From positions 1 through 45,840 of the forward strand of contig JADYYE010000121.1 in assembly GCA_020853815.1 (NCBI GenBank): a DNA stretch of 45,840 bases. Direction: 5' to 3'. Shown one piece after another: positions 1 through 7,756 of the stretch. The notes beneath the pieces were generated by a model. That model was not told the DNA's origin. It saw only the letters and a list, made by a program, of their open reading frames with translations, and did no database searches. Source of the DNA: Phycisphaerales bacterium. GTDB lineage: Bacteria; Planctomycetota; Phycisphaerae; Phycisphaerales; UBA1924. Each line of letters opens with the position of its first letter. Position 1 is the stretch's first letter. A program made the translations under genes and the position numbers.

Positions 1-980
1 AAGTTGCAGCCCATGTCAAAGCCTCCGGTGCGGTCTGGGCGGGCGACGGCGACTGCCATGGTTGTCTTGGCGTCGAGGTTGTCGAGGATCGAGACGAGGA
101 TCGCCTCGGGCGTGGCGGGGACCTTGGCGGCGCCGAATTCCAACTCGCCGTGGTGCGACACGATGATGTGCTGGAGGACCATGATCGCGCCGGGGGGAAG
201 GCGCTGGCCGGTCTCTCGCATGACCTGCTGGGCCTTGTCGTGGAGCATGATCGCCCCCTCGACGATGTGCCCGATGAGTTCGCCGCGGTCGGTGTAGGAG
301 AAGGCGCGGTCGTAGGCCAGTTCGCGGGTCTTGCCGAGGTCGTGGAGGAACAGGCCCATCATGACCAGGTCGCGGTTGATCTTGGGATAGAGCGGGCAGA
401 CGCGGTCGGCGAGCTTGAGGAGCGAAAGGGTGTGCTCGAGCAGGCCGCCGAGATAGGCGTGGTGCATGCTCTTGGCGGCGGGGCATTGGCGGAACGCATC
501 CATGAGGAACGCGTCGTCGAGGTAGGCCTTGGCGAGCGCCTTCATCGCTGGATGCGTGAGGGTGTTCAGGAGTTCGAGCAACTCGGGGAACATCTCCGCG
601 GCAGGACGCTTGGAGCAGGGGAGCAGGTCGCGCATCTGATCGGGCGTGGGCTCGATCGGATCGATGGTGTGGATGATGAACTGAAGCTCGCCCTGGTAGG
701 GCTGGGTCTCGCCCTCGACCCAGACGAAGCCGTCGGTGGGGAGGCGGCGGAAGGTGGCCTCATCGATCGACCACATGCGGCCGGGCATCTCGCCGGTCTT
801 ATCGCCCAGGAGGCAGCGGAGGTAGGGCTTGTCATTTCGGGTCTTGCCCAGCTGCGCGTTGGCGATCGAGAAGGCGCCGGCGACCCGCTCAACCCCCGCG
901 AGTTCGGCGATGAACTTCCGCCCCAGCGCCGGGGTGCTCGTGCTCTTCGGATTCGCGGGCGCACCAGTAGACATCGACAT
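1..980 (-). CDS. YhaM-like 3'-5' exoribonuclease, OB-fold plus HD domain (partial)
   Basis: The gene runs off the left edge, so its C-terminus is missing; 326 codons are visible. The N-terminal part (about residues 25-110) reads as an OB-fold nucleic-acid-binding domain, with GKTRNDKPYLRCLLGDKTGE near residues 45-64. It is followed by an HD phosphohydrolase domain: HHAYLGGLLEHT near 173-184, the metal-binding HD pair in LFLHDLGK at about 213-214, and a downstream SHHGELEFG. This order is that of the Bacillus YhaM family, metal-dependent 3'-5' exonucleases acting on RNA and single-stranded DNA in the cytoplasm. The ATG at 978-980 is chosen because a purine-rich AGGGAAGGAAG lies just upstream; a second ATG two codons later is possible. 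It is the last visible gene of a minus-strand run with the lipoprotein and UbiA genes. The family assignment is firm; the substrate is inferred. Confidence 0.85.
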   Translation of the reverse strand, partial: MSMSTGAPANPKSTSTPALGRKFIAELAGVERVAGAFSIANAQLGKTRNDKPYLRCLLGDKTGEMPGRMWSIDEATFRRLPTDGFVWVEGETQPYQGELQFIIHTIDPIEPTPDQMRDLLPCSKRPAAEMFPELLELLNTLTHPAMKALAKAYLDDAFLMDAFRQCPAAKSMHHAYLGGLLEHTLSLLKLADRVCPLYPKINRDLVMMGLFLHDLGKTRELAYDRAFSYTDRGELIGHIVEGAIMLHDKAQQVMRETGQRLPPGAIMVLQHIIVSHHGELEFGAAKVPATPEAILVSILDNLDAKTTMAVAVARPDRTGGFDMGCN

Positions 981-1082
981 GCAGCTTCCTTCCCTCATCG
1001 CCGGCGTGTCCGGCGCGAAATTCGTGAACGCCGAATGATAGCGGAACATCGAACGCGGCACGAGGGCTTCGAACCCGAAAGC

Positions 1083-1655
1083 TTACTCGCGGCCGGTCAG
1101 TGCCTTCATGGCCTCGGCGGCGTCGCCTTCCAGCACGGGACGCGAGCGGAGTCGCTCGATCGCGGCCTGCTTCTCGCCGGTGCGGGCCATGAGCATCGAG
1201 GCCAGCGCATCGTGGTCGGGGTAGCGAAGCCAGTAGGCCTCGGTCTGCCAACGCTTGGGACCGGCGAACACGAGCTCTCGGGCCTCGTCGAAGCGATCCT
1301 TCTCCGCGGCTCGCATGGCGGCGACCAGCGCCAGACGGCCGACGCGGCGATAGAAAATCTCGAACTCCTGGGCATTGGGGAGCCAGCCTTCGAGCATGAC
1401 GAAGGAGTCGAGGACCGCGCCGGCAAAGGCCGTGGCGTCCTCGCCGCGTTCGAGCTTGTCAAAGGCGAGCGTGAGCATTTCGTCGGTCGAGAGCTTGCCT
1501 TGTTTGATGAGGGCGGCGATGTTGGCGGCGGCGGTCGAGCGGCTGGTGCTCGCTTGGGCGATCACCCCCGCGACGAGCTGGGGCTTCTGATCGCACGCGG
1601 GCAGGAATGCCGTCGCGAGGCAGAGGCTGAGGATCAAGGTCGCGCGGGAGATCAT
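1083..1655 (-). CDS. Small predicted lipoprotein, unknown function
   Basis: The protein has about 190 residues. Its first 20 residues form a hydrophobic signal sequence ending in a lipobox (LPAC, Cys near residue 21), so it is predicted to be exported and lipid-anchored. The mature part is mostly alpha-helical with alternating charged and hydrophobic residues and no motif I recognise; it may be TPR-like. In-frame starts also exist upstream at 1676 and 1700. I prefer the ATG at 1653-1655 because it gives a normal signal peptide, although no strong ribosome binding site is seen. It lies 49 bp downstream of the UbiA gene and about 100 bp upstream of the YhaM-like gene, all on the minus strand, so the three may be cotranscribed. 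No function is proposed. Confidence 0.6.
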   Translation of the reverse strand: MISRATLILSLCLATAFLPACDQKPQLVAGVIAQASTSRSTAAANIAALIKQGKLSTDEMLTLAFDKLERGEDATAFAGAVLDSFVMLEGWLPNAQEFEIFYRRVGRLALVAAMRAAEKDRFDEARELVFAGPKRWQTEAYWLRYPDHDALASMLMARTGEKQAAIERLRSRPVLEGDAAEAMKALTGRE

Positions 1656-1704
1656 GCGGGGATGTACCGGAGCCATGCAGTGGGGTTGCGGGGCGCGCAC
1701 GCGG

Positions 1705-2718
1705 TCAGCGGCGATATCCCAGGGGATGCTCGACGAGCGAATAGGCCTCGCGCAGCACGCTCATGGAGAGATAGCCCGCCAGGGCGACGGCACCGATGAT
1801 GATCGCCTCGGTGCGCAGGCCGGCGCCGAGCAGCCAGGCCACGCCGTAGAGCGGCATCCAGAGCGCGGAATAGCGAGGGAGTTTCTCGGCCATACGCGGG
1901 CCGACGCCCAGGCCCATCGCGCGGCGTGCGACGAGCCCGGCCATGACAAGCGTGAGCGCCGCGATGACGCCGGGCGTCCAAGGCTCAAGGCCGCTCGGCC
2001 AGAGGACATGCGATTGTCTCCAGCCGAGCCACGCAAGACCGGCGGAGAGCGCGATCCAGGCGATCGCGCAGGCGGCGAGGGCACGCGAGGAAGCTCGCGG
2101 CGGCTTGCGTGACCAGAGATGACCGAGGGCCGCGGCAAGGGTGGTTTGCGTGAGGATCACCCACACCGGCGCGACAAAGGCGAGGCGTGAGGCGGGGATG
2201 AACATGTGGGCGGCGAAGATGCAGCCGAGCGCGGCAAAGCCGAACGCGGGCACGAACTTGGCCGCCCCGTTGAAGACGAGGATGGCGGCGGCGAGTATCG
2301 CGTTGAGCATGACGGCGTGGTTATCGATGAGGGCGGCGCCGATGAAGCTGGCGAGCAGGGTGCCTGTGGCGCTGGCGACGGCGGTTTGTTCGGTGAGCAA
2401 CCCTCGCGCGAGCGGGCGATCGGGGCGGAGCAGGCGATCTCGCCTGCGATCGAGGATGTCGTTGAGGGTGGCGCCGAAGCCAAAGAGCGAGACGGCGTTG
2501 AGGCCTGTCGCCAACAGCAGGAGCCAGAGCGGGCGGATGGAGAGGTCCAGGTGCATAGGCTCGGTGGGCACGCCGCGAACCCAGAGAACGACGAACCACG
2601 CATTGGCGACGACCGCGAAGGCCGAGGAGACGCGGGTGAGGCGTAGGACGGGGGCGATGCGTTCGAGGAACCGCTGCACGGGAAGATGGTACGGGGGCTG
2701 CTTGGCTTGGCGTTCCAC
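1705..2718 (-). CDS. UbiA-family prenyltransferase (membrane)
   Basis: The 337-residue integral membrane protein has about eight hydrophobic segments. The first Asp-rich motif of the UbiA superfamily, NDILDRRRD (N86-D87-x2-D90-x3-D94), is clear and is followed by the typical RPDRPLARG stretch. These aspartates bind Mg2+-prenyl diphosphate in the family. Members attach prenyl chains to aromatic acceptors (quinones, chlorophyll, haem) or make ether lipids; this sequence does not tell which. It resembles the EboC/UbiA-like proteins more than CtaB, an impression that is only a guess. The start is a GTG at 2716-2718. The gene is divergent from ribH, with only 66 bp between them, so both promoters must sit in that gap. 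Confidence 0.8.
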   Translation of the reverse strand: MERQAKQPPYHLPVQRFLERIAPVLRLTRVSSAFAVVANAWFVVLWVRGVPTEPMHLDLSIRPLWLLLLATGLNAVSLFGFGATLNDILDRRRDRLLRPDRPLARGLLTEQTAVASATGTLLASFIGAALIDNHAVMLNAILAAAILVFNGAAKFVPAFGFAALGCIFAAHMFIPASRLAFVAPVWVILTQTTLAAALGHLWSRKPPRASSRALAACAIAWIALSAGLAWLGWRQSHVLWPSGLEPWTPGVIAALTLVMAGLVARRAMGLGVGPRMAEKLPRYSALWMPLYGVAWLLGAGLRTEAIIIGAVALAGYLSMSVLREAYSLVEHPLGYRR

Positions 2719-2784
2719 GGACGCCGACCAAGCGTTGGCGGAGAGGTGCGATTCGGCGTTGGTGGGGGTCTACCATCGTGGCCC

Positions 2785-3363
2785 ATGCGAAAAGCAGGCA
2801 GAAATACGAGTGGCGGCGCGAAGGCAGGCGGCGCGGCGCGGGTTCTGATCGCCGTGAGCCGCTACAACGCGAGCGTGACGGACGCGATGCTGGAGGGCGC
2901 GATCGAGGCGTACACGGATCGGTTCGGCGCGGGGGAGTCCCTGGAAATTGTCGGCGTTCCCGGCGCTTTTGAGCTGACGGTGGCGGCACGGGCGGGGGCG
3001 GTGTGTGGGCGATTCGACGGCGTGGTGGCGCTTGGGTGCATCATCCGCGGCGAGACGCCGCACGATCAGTACATCGCCGGCGCGGTGGCGGAAGGGCTGA
3101 CCGCCGTGAGCGTGAGCACGGGCATGCCGGTCGCGTTTGGCGTGCTGACGGTGAACAACGCGGCCCAGGCACGGGCCCGCGCGGGCGGGAAGAAGGGCAA
3201 CAAGGGGCGCGAGGCGATGGAGGCTTTGCTGGACACGATCGAGGTCGTGCGTGTGATCGAGACGGGTGAGGACGCGGACGATGCGACCGTTCCGGGCCGT
3301 GACATTCCCGACAAGGCGGCGCGGGCGGGCGGGACCGCGCGCGGCGTGAAGGGGAAACGCTGA
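2785..3363 (+). CDS. ribH: 6,7-dimethyl-8-ribityllumazine synthase
   Basis: This is the penultimate enzyme of riboflavin synthesis. It condenses 5-amino-6-ribitylaminouracil with 3,4-dihydroxy-2-butanone 4-phosphate in the cytoplasm. Family landmarks are RYN near residues 26-28, GVPGAFE near 57-63, GCIIRGETPHDQYI near 84-97 with the catalytic His at about 93, and GVLTVNNAAQARAR followed by NKG near 139-141. The protein has 192 residues, slightly longer than the usual 150-160 because of a charged Gly/Arg-rich tail of about 30 residues and a short basic N-terminus. The reading frame is open further upstream, but the ATG at 2785 gives the normal N-terminus. The stop overlaps the nusB start by one base, the common ribH-nusB arrangement, so the two are translationally coupled. 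Confidence 0.95.
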   Translation: MRKAGRNTSGGAKAGGAARVLIAVSRYNASVTDAMLEGAIEAYTDRFGAGESLEIVGVPGAFELTVAARAGAVCGRFDGVVALGCIIRGETPHDQYIAGAVAEGLTAVSVSTGMPVAFGVLTVNNAAQARARAGGKKGNKGREAMEALLDTIEVVRVIETGEDADDATVPGRDIPDKAARAGGTARGVKGKR

Positions 3364-3812
3364 TGGCGACGCCGCGTGACATCCGCAAGCTTGCATTCCA
3401 GCTTTTGTTCCAGCTCGACGCGGGCGCGACCGACGAGGCGATCCTGTCGACGACGGCGCCGGAGCTGGAGGCACTCTCCGAAAAGGACCGGTACAAGGCG
3501 GCGGACATGGCCAAGGCGGCGTTTGACGCCCGCGCCGCGGCGGACAAGGAAATGGCGGAGCTGGCGCCGCAATGGCCGGCGCACCGCATGGCGGCGGTTG
3601 ATCGCGCGATCCTGCGGCTGGCGCACTATGAGATCTCGTCGGGGCGCACGCCGCCCAAGGTCGCGGTGAACGAGGCGGTCGAGCTGGCCAAGGAATTCAG
3701 CACGGAGCGATCGCCCGCGTTCGTGAACGCGCTCCTGGACAAGGTGCTCAAGCGCGTGCTGCCCGCTCGCGAAGAAACGCCCGCGGAAGGACAATCGACC
3801 GAACAGGTGTGA
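3363..3812 (+). CDS. nusB: Transcription antitermination factor NusB
   Basis: NusB pairs with NusE (ribosomal protein S10) on boxA RNA and promotes antitermination, chiefly of rRNA operons. The 149-residue all-helical protein begins TPRDIRKLAFQLLFQLD, the usual NusB N-terminus. It carries the conserved DRAILRLAHYEI and the C-terminal VAVNEAVELAKEFS...FVNALLDKV segment. The ATG overlaps the last base of the ribH stop codon, and the stop is followed 3 bp later by ftsY, so ribH-nusB-ftsY form one operon. Length and motifs are normal for the family. Confidence 0.95.
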   Translation: MATPRDIRKLAFQLLFQLDAGATDEAILSTTAPELEALSEKDRYKAADMAKAAFDARAAADKEMAELAPQWPAHRMAAVDRAILRLAHYEISSGRTPPKVAVNEAVELAKEFSTERSPAFVNALLDKVLKRVLPAREETPAEGQSTEQV

Positions 3813-3815
3813 CGC

Positions 3816-4784
3816 ATGGCGTTCTTCAAGTCCATCCTGGGCAAACTCAAGCAGGGGCTGGCGAAGACCCGCGAGGTGCTGTCGGTCGGGCTGCGCTCGC
3901 TGCTCCTGGGGCGGAAGCTGGACGAGGCGCTGATCAACGAGCTCGAGTCGAAGCTCATCGCGGCCGACGTCGGCACCAAGACCACGTCGCGGCTGGTCGC
4001 GCAGATTCGCGCGGATTTTCGGGGCGGCAAGATCTCAACGGGCGACGAGGTGCTCGCGTATCTGAAGGACGAACTGAAGAAGCTGTGGCCCGAGGAGGAT
4101 CGCAAGCTGCGGCTTGTGCCCGCGGGGTGCGGGCCGACCGTGATCCTCGTGACGGGCGTGAACGGCGTCGGAAAGACCACGAGCATCGCGAAGATGTGCG
4201 CGTACCTGCGGCACGAGGGCAAGAGCGTGCTGCTGGGCGCGTGCGATACCTTCCGCGCGGGCGCGGTGCGCCAGCTTGAGATATGGTCAGAGCGTCTGGG
4301 CGTCGGGGTGGTGAAGGGGCAGCAGGGGGGCGATCCGGCGGCGGTCGCGTTCGACGCGTGCGCCGCGGCGAAATCACGCGGCGTCGACGTGCTGATCCTT
4401 GATACCGCGGGGCGACTGCAGACGCAGGACCCGCTCATGCGTCAGTTGACGAAGCTCCGCTCGGTGATCGCCAAGCAGATCCCCGGCGGGCCGCACGAGA
4501 CTCTGCTGGTGCTCGACGCGACGACCGGGCAGAACGCGTTGCGCCAGGCCGAGGAGTTTGATCGGGCGCTGCGCCCGGCGGACGCCGGCGCGACGGGGCT
4601 GACCGGGATTTTCCTCACCAAGCTCGACGGGACGGCCAAGGGCGGGATCGTGATCGCGATCAAGGACGCGACCAATGTTCCCGTGAAGTTCGTGGGAACC
4701 GGGGAAACCCCGGAGGACGTCCAACCCTTCGATCCCAGCTCATTCGTCGAAGCGCTCTTTGCGGAGGACGCTCCCGCGGCGTGA
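3816..4784 (+). CDS. ftsY: Signal recognition particle receptor GTPase FtsY
   Basis: FtsY is the membrane-associated receptor for SRP and hands ribosome-nascent chains to the Sec translocon. The 322-residue protein has the four-helix N domain (about 1-95) and the SRP GTPase G domain: G1 GVNGVGKTT near 114-122, DTFRAGAVRQL near 144-154, DTAGRL near 196-201 and TKLDGTAKGG near 268-277, ending in GTGETPEDVQPF. The long acidic A domain of the E. coli protein is absent; a short amphipathic N-terminal helix (MAFFKSILGKLKQGL) probably mediates membrane contact, as in other short FtsY proteins. DTFRAG replaces the commoner DTFRAA. It is the third gene of the ribH-nusB-ftsY operon. Confidence 0.95.
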   Translation: MAFFKSILGKLKQGLAKTREVLSVGLRSLLLGRKLDEALINELESKLIAADVGTKTTSRLVAQIRADFRGGKISTGDEVLAYLKDELKKLWPEEDRKLRLVPAGCGPTVILVTGVNGVGKTTSIAKMCAYLRHEGKSVLLGACDTFRAGAVRQLEIWSERLGVGVVKGQQGGDPAAVAFDACAAAKSRGVDVLILDTAGRLQTQDPLMRQLTKLRSVIAKQIPGGPHETLLVLDATTGQNALRQAEEFDRALRPADAGATGLTGIFLTKLDGTAKGGIVIAIKDATNVPVKFVGTGETPEDVQPFDPSSFVEALFAEDAPAA

Positions 4785-4892
4785 CGGGTTGCGTGTAACC
4801 GACGCGGGACGATGGAACGCGGCGAAGATTGCTTCAATCGAGCGCATGGCTGGCCGATAAGCACCGGCGCGATCCGCGCGGGAGCATCGGCC

Positions 4893-5852
4893 ATGAACGA
4901 GATCAAGGGCATCACGGGCGACATTCTCCTCGACGCCGGCACCAATGAGCTTGAAGTGTTGGTGTTCAGTCTGTGCGGCGGGTGGTTCGGAGTGAACGTG
5001 GCGAAGGTGCGCGAGGTGATACGCCCCGTTTCAACCGTCGCCACGCCGCACCAGCACCCGTCGGTGGTCGGGATGTTCAACATCCGCGGGCACGTCGTGC
5101 CGGTGGTTGATCTGGCCAAGCACCTCGGGCTGACGCGCCCGGAGCATCAGAAGAAGACCGAGGGTCGGGTCATCATCACGGAGTTCAACAGCCTTCGCAC
5201 CGGGTTCCTGGTCGACACGGTCGAGCAGATCCACCGCATGAGCTGGTCGCGCGTGAAACCCGCGCCGGACCTGTCGGTCGTTGGCTCGGAGGGCGGAGCA
5301 TCGATCGGCACGACCACGGGCATGATCGAGATGGGTGATCGTCTGATCCAGATGATCGACTTTGAGTCGGTCGCGGATGCGATTCTGGTCGAAAAGCGCC
5401 TGCACATCGAAAAGGTCGACAACCCAGACAACGTGGCACGCGACAGCAAGCGCGTCATCATCGCCGAGGACTCGCCCTTCATGCGGCAGTTGCTTCAGGA
5501 CATTTTCGTGGCGTCGGGGTACACCAAGGTCGAGGTCTACGCGGACGGCGAGCAGGCGTGGAACGCCATCCAGAAGCCGGGCCCGACCATCGATGCGATC
5601 GTGAGCGACATCGAGATGCCGCGGATGGACGGCCTGCACCTGACCAAGCGGATCAAGGGAACGCCGGCGCTAGCGGGAACGCGGATCGTGCTCTTCAGCT
5701 CGCTGATCACGCCGGACAACCTGAAGAAAGGGCGGCAGGTGGGGGCGGACGCGCAGGTGAGCAAGCCCGAGCTAGCCGAGATGGTCCGACTAGTGGACCA
5801 GGTGGTGACCGGAAGGCCGATCGGCGGGGATCTTCAGAAGGCTGCCTCGTAA
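4893..5852 (+). CDS. cheV: CheV-type chemotaxis protein: CheW domain plus response-regulator receiver
   Basis: The protein has about 319 residues. An N-terminal CheW-like scaffold (about 15-165, with VFSLCGGWFGVNVAKVREVI and the hydrophobic VGMFNIRGHVVPVVDL) is joined to a CheY-like receiver (about 185-315). The receiver has RVIIAEDSPFMRQ with the acidic pocket, the phospho-acceptor Asp in IVSDIEMPRMDG, and the conserved Lys in VSKPE. In the CheV family the CheW part couples receptors to CheA and the receiver adapts signalling through phosphorylation. An earlier in-frame ATG at 4812 exists, but the ATG at 4893 has GGGAG upstream and gives the normal CheV N-terminus. No receptor, CheA or other CheW gene is nearby, so the partner system is elsewhere. 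Confidence 0.88.
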   Translation: MNEIKGITGDILLDAGTNELEVLVFSLCGGWFGVNVAKVREVIRPVSTVATPHQHPSVVGMFNIRGHVVPVVDLAKHLGLTRPEHQKKTEGRVIITEFNSLRTGFLVDTVEQIHRMSWSRVKPAPDLSVVGSEGGASIGTTTGMIEMGDRLIQMIDFESVADAILVEKRLHIEKVDNPDNVARDSKRVIIAEDSPFMRQLLQDIFVASGYTKVEVYADGEQAWNAIQKPGPTIDAIVSDIEMPRMDGLHLTKRIKGTPALAGTRIVLFSSLITPDNLKKGRQVGADAQVSKPELAEMVRLVDQVVTGRPIGGDLQKAAS

Positions 5853-5979
5853 CTAGGGTATTCACCTGATATCCGCCTAATTCTCACTGCATTGGACACT
5901 TGCGAAAAAGGACCGCTGTAACTTCTTTGCCGTTCGGGCGATTTTCCGCGCCACCCCGACGCGAAAATGGCAGATTGCG

Positions 5980-5985
5980 TATACT
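5980..5985 (+). promoter_or_regulatory. Candidate -10 element (TATACT) for the RRM gene
   Basis: TATACT lies 116 bp before the RRM start codon in a relatively AT-rich patch. No good -35 hexamer is seen at the standard spacing. If used, it would give an untranslated leader of roughly 110 nt that contains a small GGGC-TTT-GCCC hairpin (6043-6053). The rest of the 5853-6101 gap shows nothing else I can identify. Based on pattern only. Confidence 0.3.
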
Positions 5986-6101
5986 TTTCGCTGTTCTCAC
6001 AGCCCCCCGCGCGTTTGCGGCCGAGCAATGAGATCGCGGACGGGGCTTTGCCCGAGTTCTAGTTCCAGTCCGACTGTTCTTCTCGGGCACGGTAGATTCA
6101 C

Positions 6102-6452
6102 ATGAAGCTGTACGTTGGCAACCTCCCGTTCAAGGCCACCGAAAACGATCTGCGCGAGCTCTTCGCCCAGCATGGCGACGTCGCCTCGGCGACGATCGTG
6201 ATGGACCGCGAGACGGGGCGTCCCCGCGGGTTCGGATTCGTTGAGTTCGCGAACGACGAGCACGCCCGCGCCGCGATGGCGGCCCTGAACGGTAAGAATT
6301 ACGACGGCCGCGACCTGACGGTCAACGAGGCCAAGCCGCGTGAGGGCGGCGGCGGTGGTGGCCGTGGTGGCTTCGGTGGTGGCGGCGGTGGGCGTGGCGG
6401 CTTCGGTGGCGGCGGCGGTGGCGGCGGTGGCCGTGGCCGCGGCGGCTGGTAA
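6102..6452 (+). CDS. Glycine-rich RNA-binding protein (single RRM)
   Basis: The 116-residue protein has one RNA recognition motif (about 1-80): RNP2 is LYVGNL at residues 3-8 and RNP1 is RGFGFVEF near 44-51. A tail of about 35 residues consists almost wholly of Gly with Arg and Phe (repeated GRGGFGGGGGG). Such small RRM-Gly proteins occur in cyanobacteria and planctomycetes, where several are cold-inducible RNA chaperones; a cold role here is inference. The gene stands alone, with a long leader upstream and a strong intrinsic terminator 40 bp downstream. The tail DNA is a run of GGY/CGY codons and may vary in length between strains. Confidence 0.93.
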   Translation: MKLYVGNLPFKATENDLRELFAQHGDVASATIVMDRETGRPRGFGFVEFANDEHARAAMAALNGKNYDGRDLTVNEAKPREGGGGGGRGGFGGGGGGRGGFGGGGGGGGGRGRGGW

Positions 6453-6493
6453 TCAGTCGCTCCGTACCACTCAACATCGACCCATGTCGAGTG

Positions 6494-6518
6494 AAGGCCC
6501 CGGCGACGGGGCCTTTTT
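6494..6518 (+). terminator. Intrinsic terminator after the RRM gene
   Basis: A 6-bp GC stem, GGCCCC (6496-6501) with GGGGCC (6508-6513), has the loop GGCGAC and is followed by five T residues. The two preceding A residues extend the stem. It lies 40 bp downstream of the RRM stop codon in the correct orientation. Confidence 0.85.
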
Positions 6519-6589
6519 CATTGGCGTGGCAGCGGGACAGCGAAAGAGCGAGACGGCGAGACGGGGAGAAGGCCAGGTCGGGCGGCACC

Positions 6590-7756
6590 TCATGCCCGGC
6601 CGCTGACCTCGACCTTTACGACCGCGCGATCTCTGTGGGAAATCAAGGCCGCGTCGAAGAGTCGATGGCTCAGTTCTACCTCGCCCGGCGTGGCGCAGGT
6701 GAAGGATTGTTTCATTCCCGAGGTGCTGGCGGCGAGTTCGTCGCAATACGCGGCCCACATCTGCTGGATCGCGTCGGTGAAGCCGAACTCAAAGATGCCG
6801 CCGGTGATCGTTGGATACGCGGACTGATAGCCGATGTCCTCGCGGAGCCAAGCCTGCGGCTTGCCGCGCTCATAGAAGAGTGTCTCGAGCGTCCGGGGAT
6901 TGCGGGTGGAGAAGCGTGCGGAAGCGCGTGTGCCGTCGATCTCAAAGAACCATGTGTTGGTGTTCCCGGGCGCGATGCGTTTCATCTCGAGGATCATGGG
7001 GAACTCTTCGTCGGGCCCGCCGCCGCAGGTGCAGGTGAGCATCGCGTTGTCCCAGGTGTCGCACGGGAGTGTGCCGCCGTTGCCGTCCGGGCGCTCCTTT
7101 ACGACTTTGGTCAGCACGGCGCGGACATCGCGGGGCGCGAAGCCGAGGCGGAAGGGCACATGCGCGGCGTGGAGGCCGAGGTCGCCCATGCAGCCGTACT
7201 CCCCGTTGAACTTCGCCATGCGCTTCCAGTTGATGGGCTTGAGCGGGTCGAGGTCGCTGGAGTGGAGCAGGCCGCATCGGACCTCGAGCACGCGTCCGAT
7301 CGCGCCGGACTTGACGAGTGAGACGATGCGCTGCACGCCCGGAAAAAACGGAAACTCCGACGAGCATCGCACCACCAGTTCGGGGCGTTTGGCAAGCTCG
7401 GCGTTGATCGCGGCGTTCGCCGCCCGGTCGATGCCGAAGGGCTTCTCGCCGAGAAAGTGCTTGCCCGCCCTGATCGCGGCGGTGTAGATCTCCGCGTGCA
7501 GGTGGTGGGGGACCGCGATGTAGAGCGCCTCGACAGCCGAGTCGGCGAGGATGGCGCGATAGTCCGGCGCTGCACGAACACCGGGGTTCGAATCGCAGAA
7601 CGCACGCAGCACGAGCTCGCTGGTGTCGCACGCGGCGACGATGCGCGGACGCGCGACTTCGGCGGTCAGGTGGTTCCAGCGTGCGGCGGCGGAGGCGAAC
7701 TCGCGGCCCATCAGGCCGCAACCGATCACGCCGAAATTGACCGCGCGCCGGGTCAC
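6590..7756 (-). CDS. Gfo/Idh/MocA-family oxidoreductase
   Basis: This is an NAD(P)-dependent dehydrogenase of about 388 residues. The Rossmann glycine motif GVIGCGLMG is at residues 9-17, and the family EKP motif, with its catalytic Lys, is at about 104-106 (GEKPFGID). The C-terminal half is the alpha/beta sheet domain of the family. Substrates are usually sugars, inositols or their acids. The neighbouring sugar-type ABC transporter parts and aldolase point to a cyclic polyol or sugar substrate, which is inference. The frame is open far upstream into the aldolase gene, but the start is taken as the GTG at 7754-7756. It overlaps the aldolase stop in a GTGA four-base overlap, a sign of translational coupling. 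It is the last gene of the minus-strand catabolic run. Confidence 0.85.
   Translation of the reverse strand: MTRRAVNFGVIGCGLMGREFASAAARWNHLTAEVARPRIVAACDTSELVLRAFCDSNPGVRAAPDYRAILADSAVEALYIAVPHHLHAEIYTAAIRAGKHFLGEKPFGIDRAANAAINAELAKRPELVVRCSSEFPFFPGVQRIVSLVKSGAIGRVLEVRCGLLHSSDLDPLKPINWKRMAKFNGEYGCMGDLGLHAAHVPFRLGFAPRDVRAVLTKVVKERPDGNGGTLPCDTWDNAMLTCTCGGGPDEEFPMILEMKRIAPGNTNTWFFEIDGTRASARFSTRNPRTLETLFYERGKPQAWLREDIGYQSAYPTITGGIFEFGFTDAIQQMWAAYCDELAASTSGMKQSFTCATPGEVELSHRLFDAALISHRDRAVVKVEVSGRA

Noticed and set aside
150..1799. Long plus-strand reading frame of 549 codons
   Set aside because: It lies antisense to the YhaM-like and lipoprotein genes; such frames arise in GC-rich DNA. No domain is visible.
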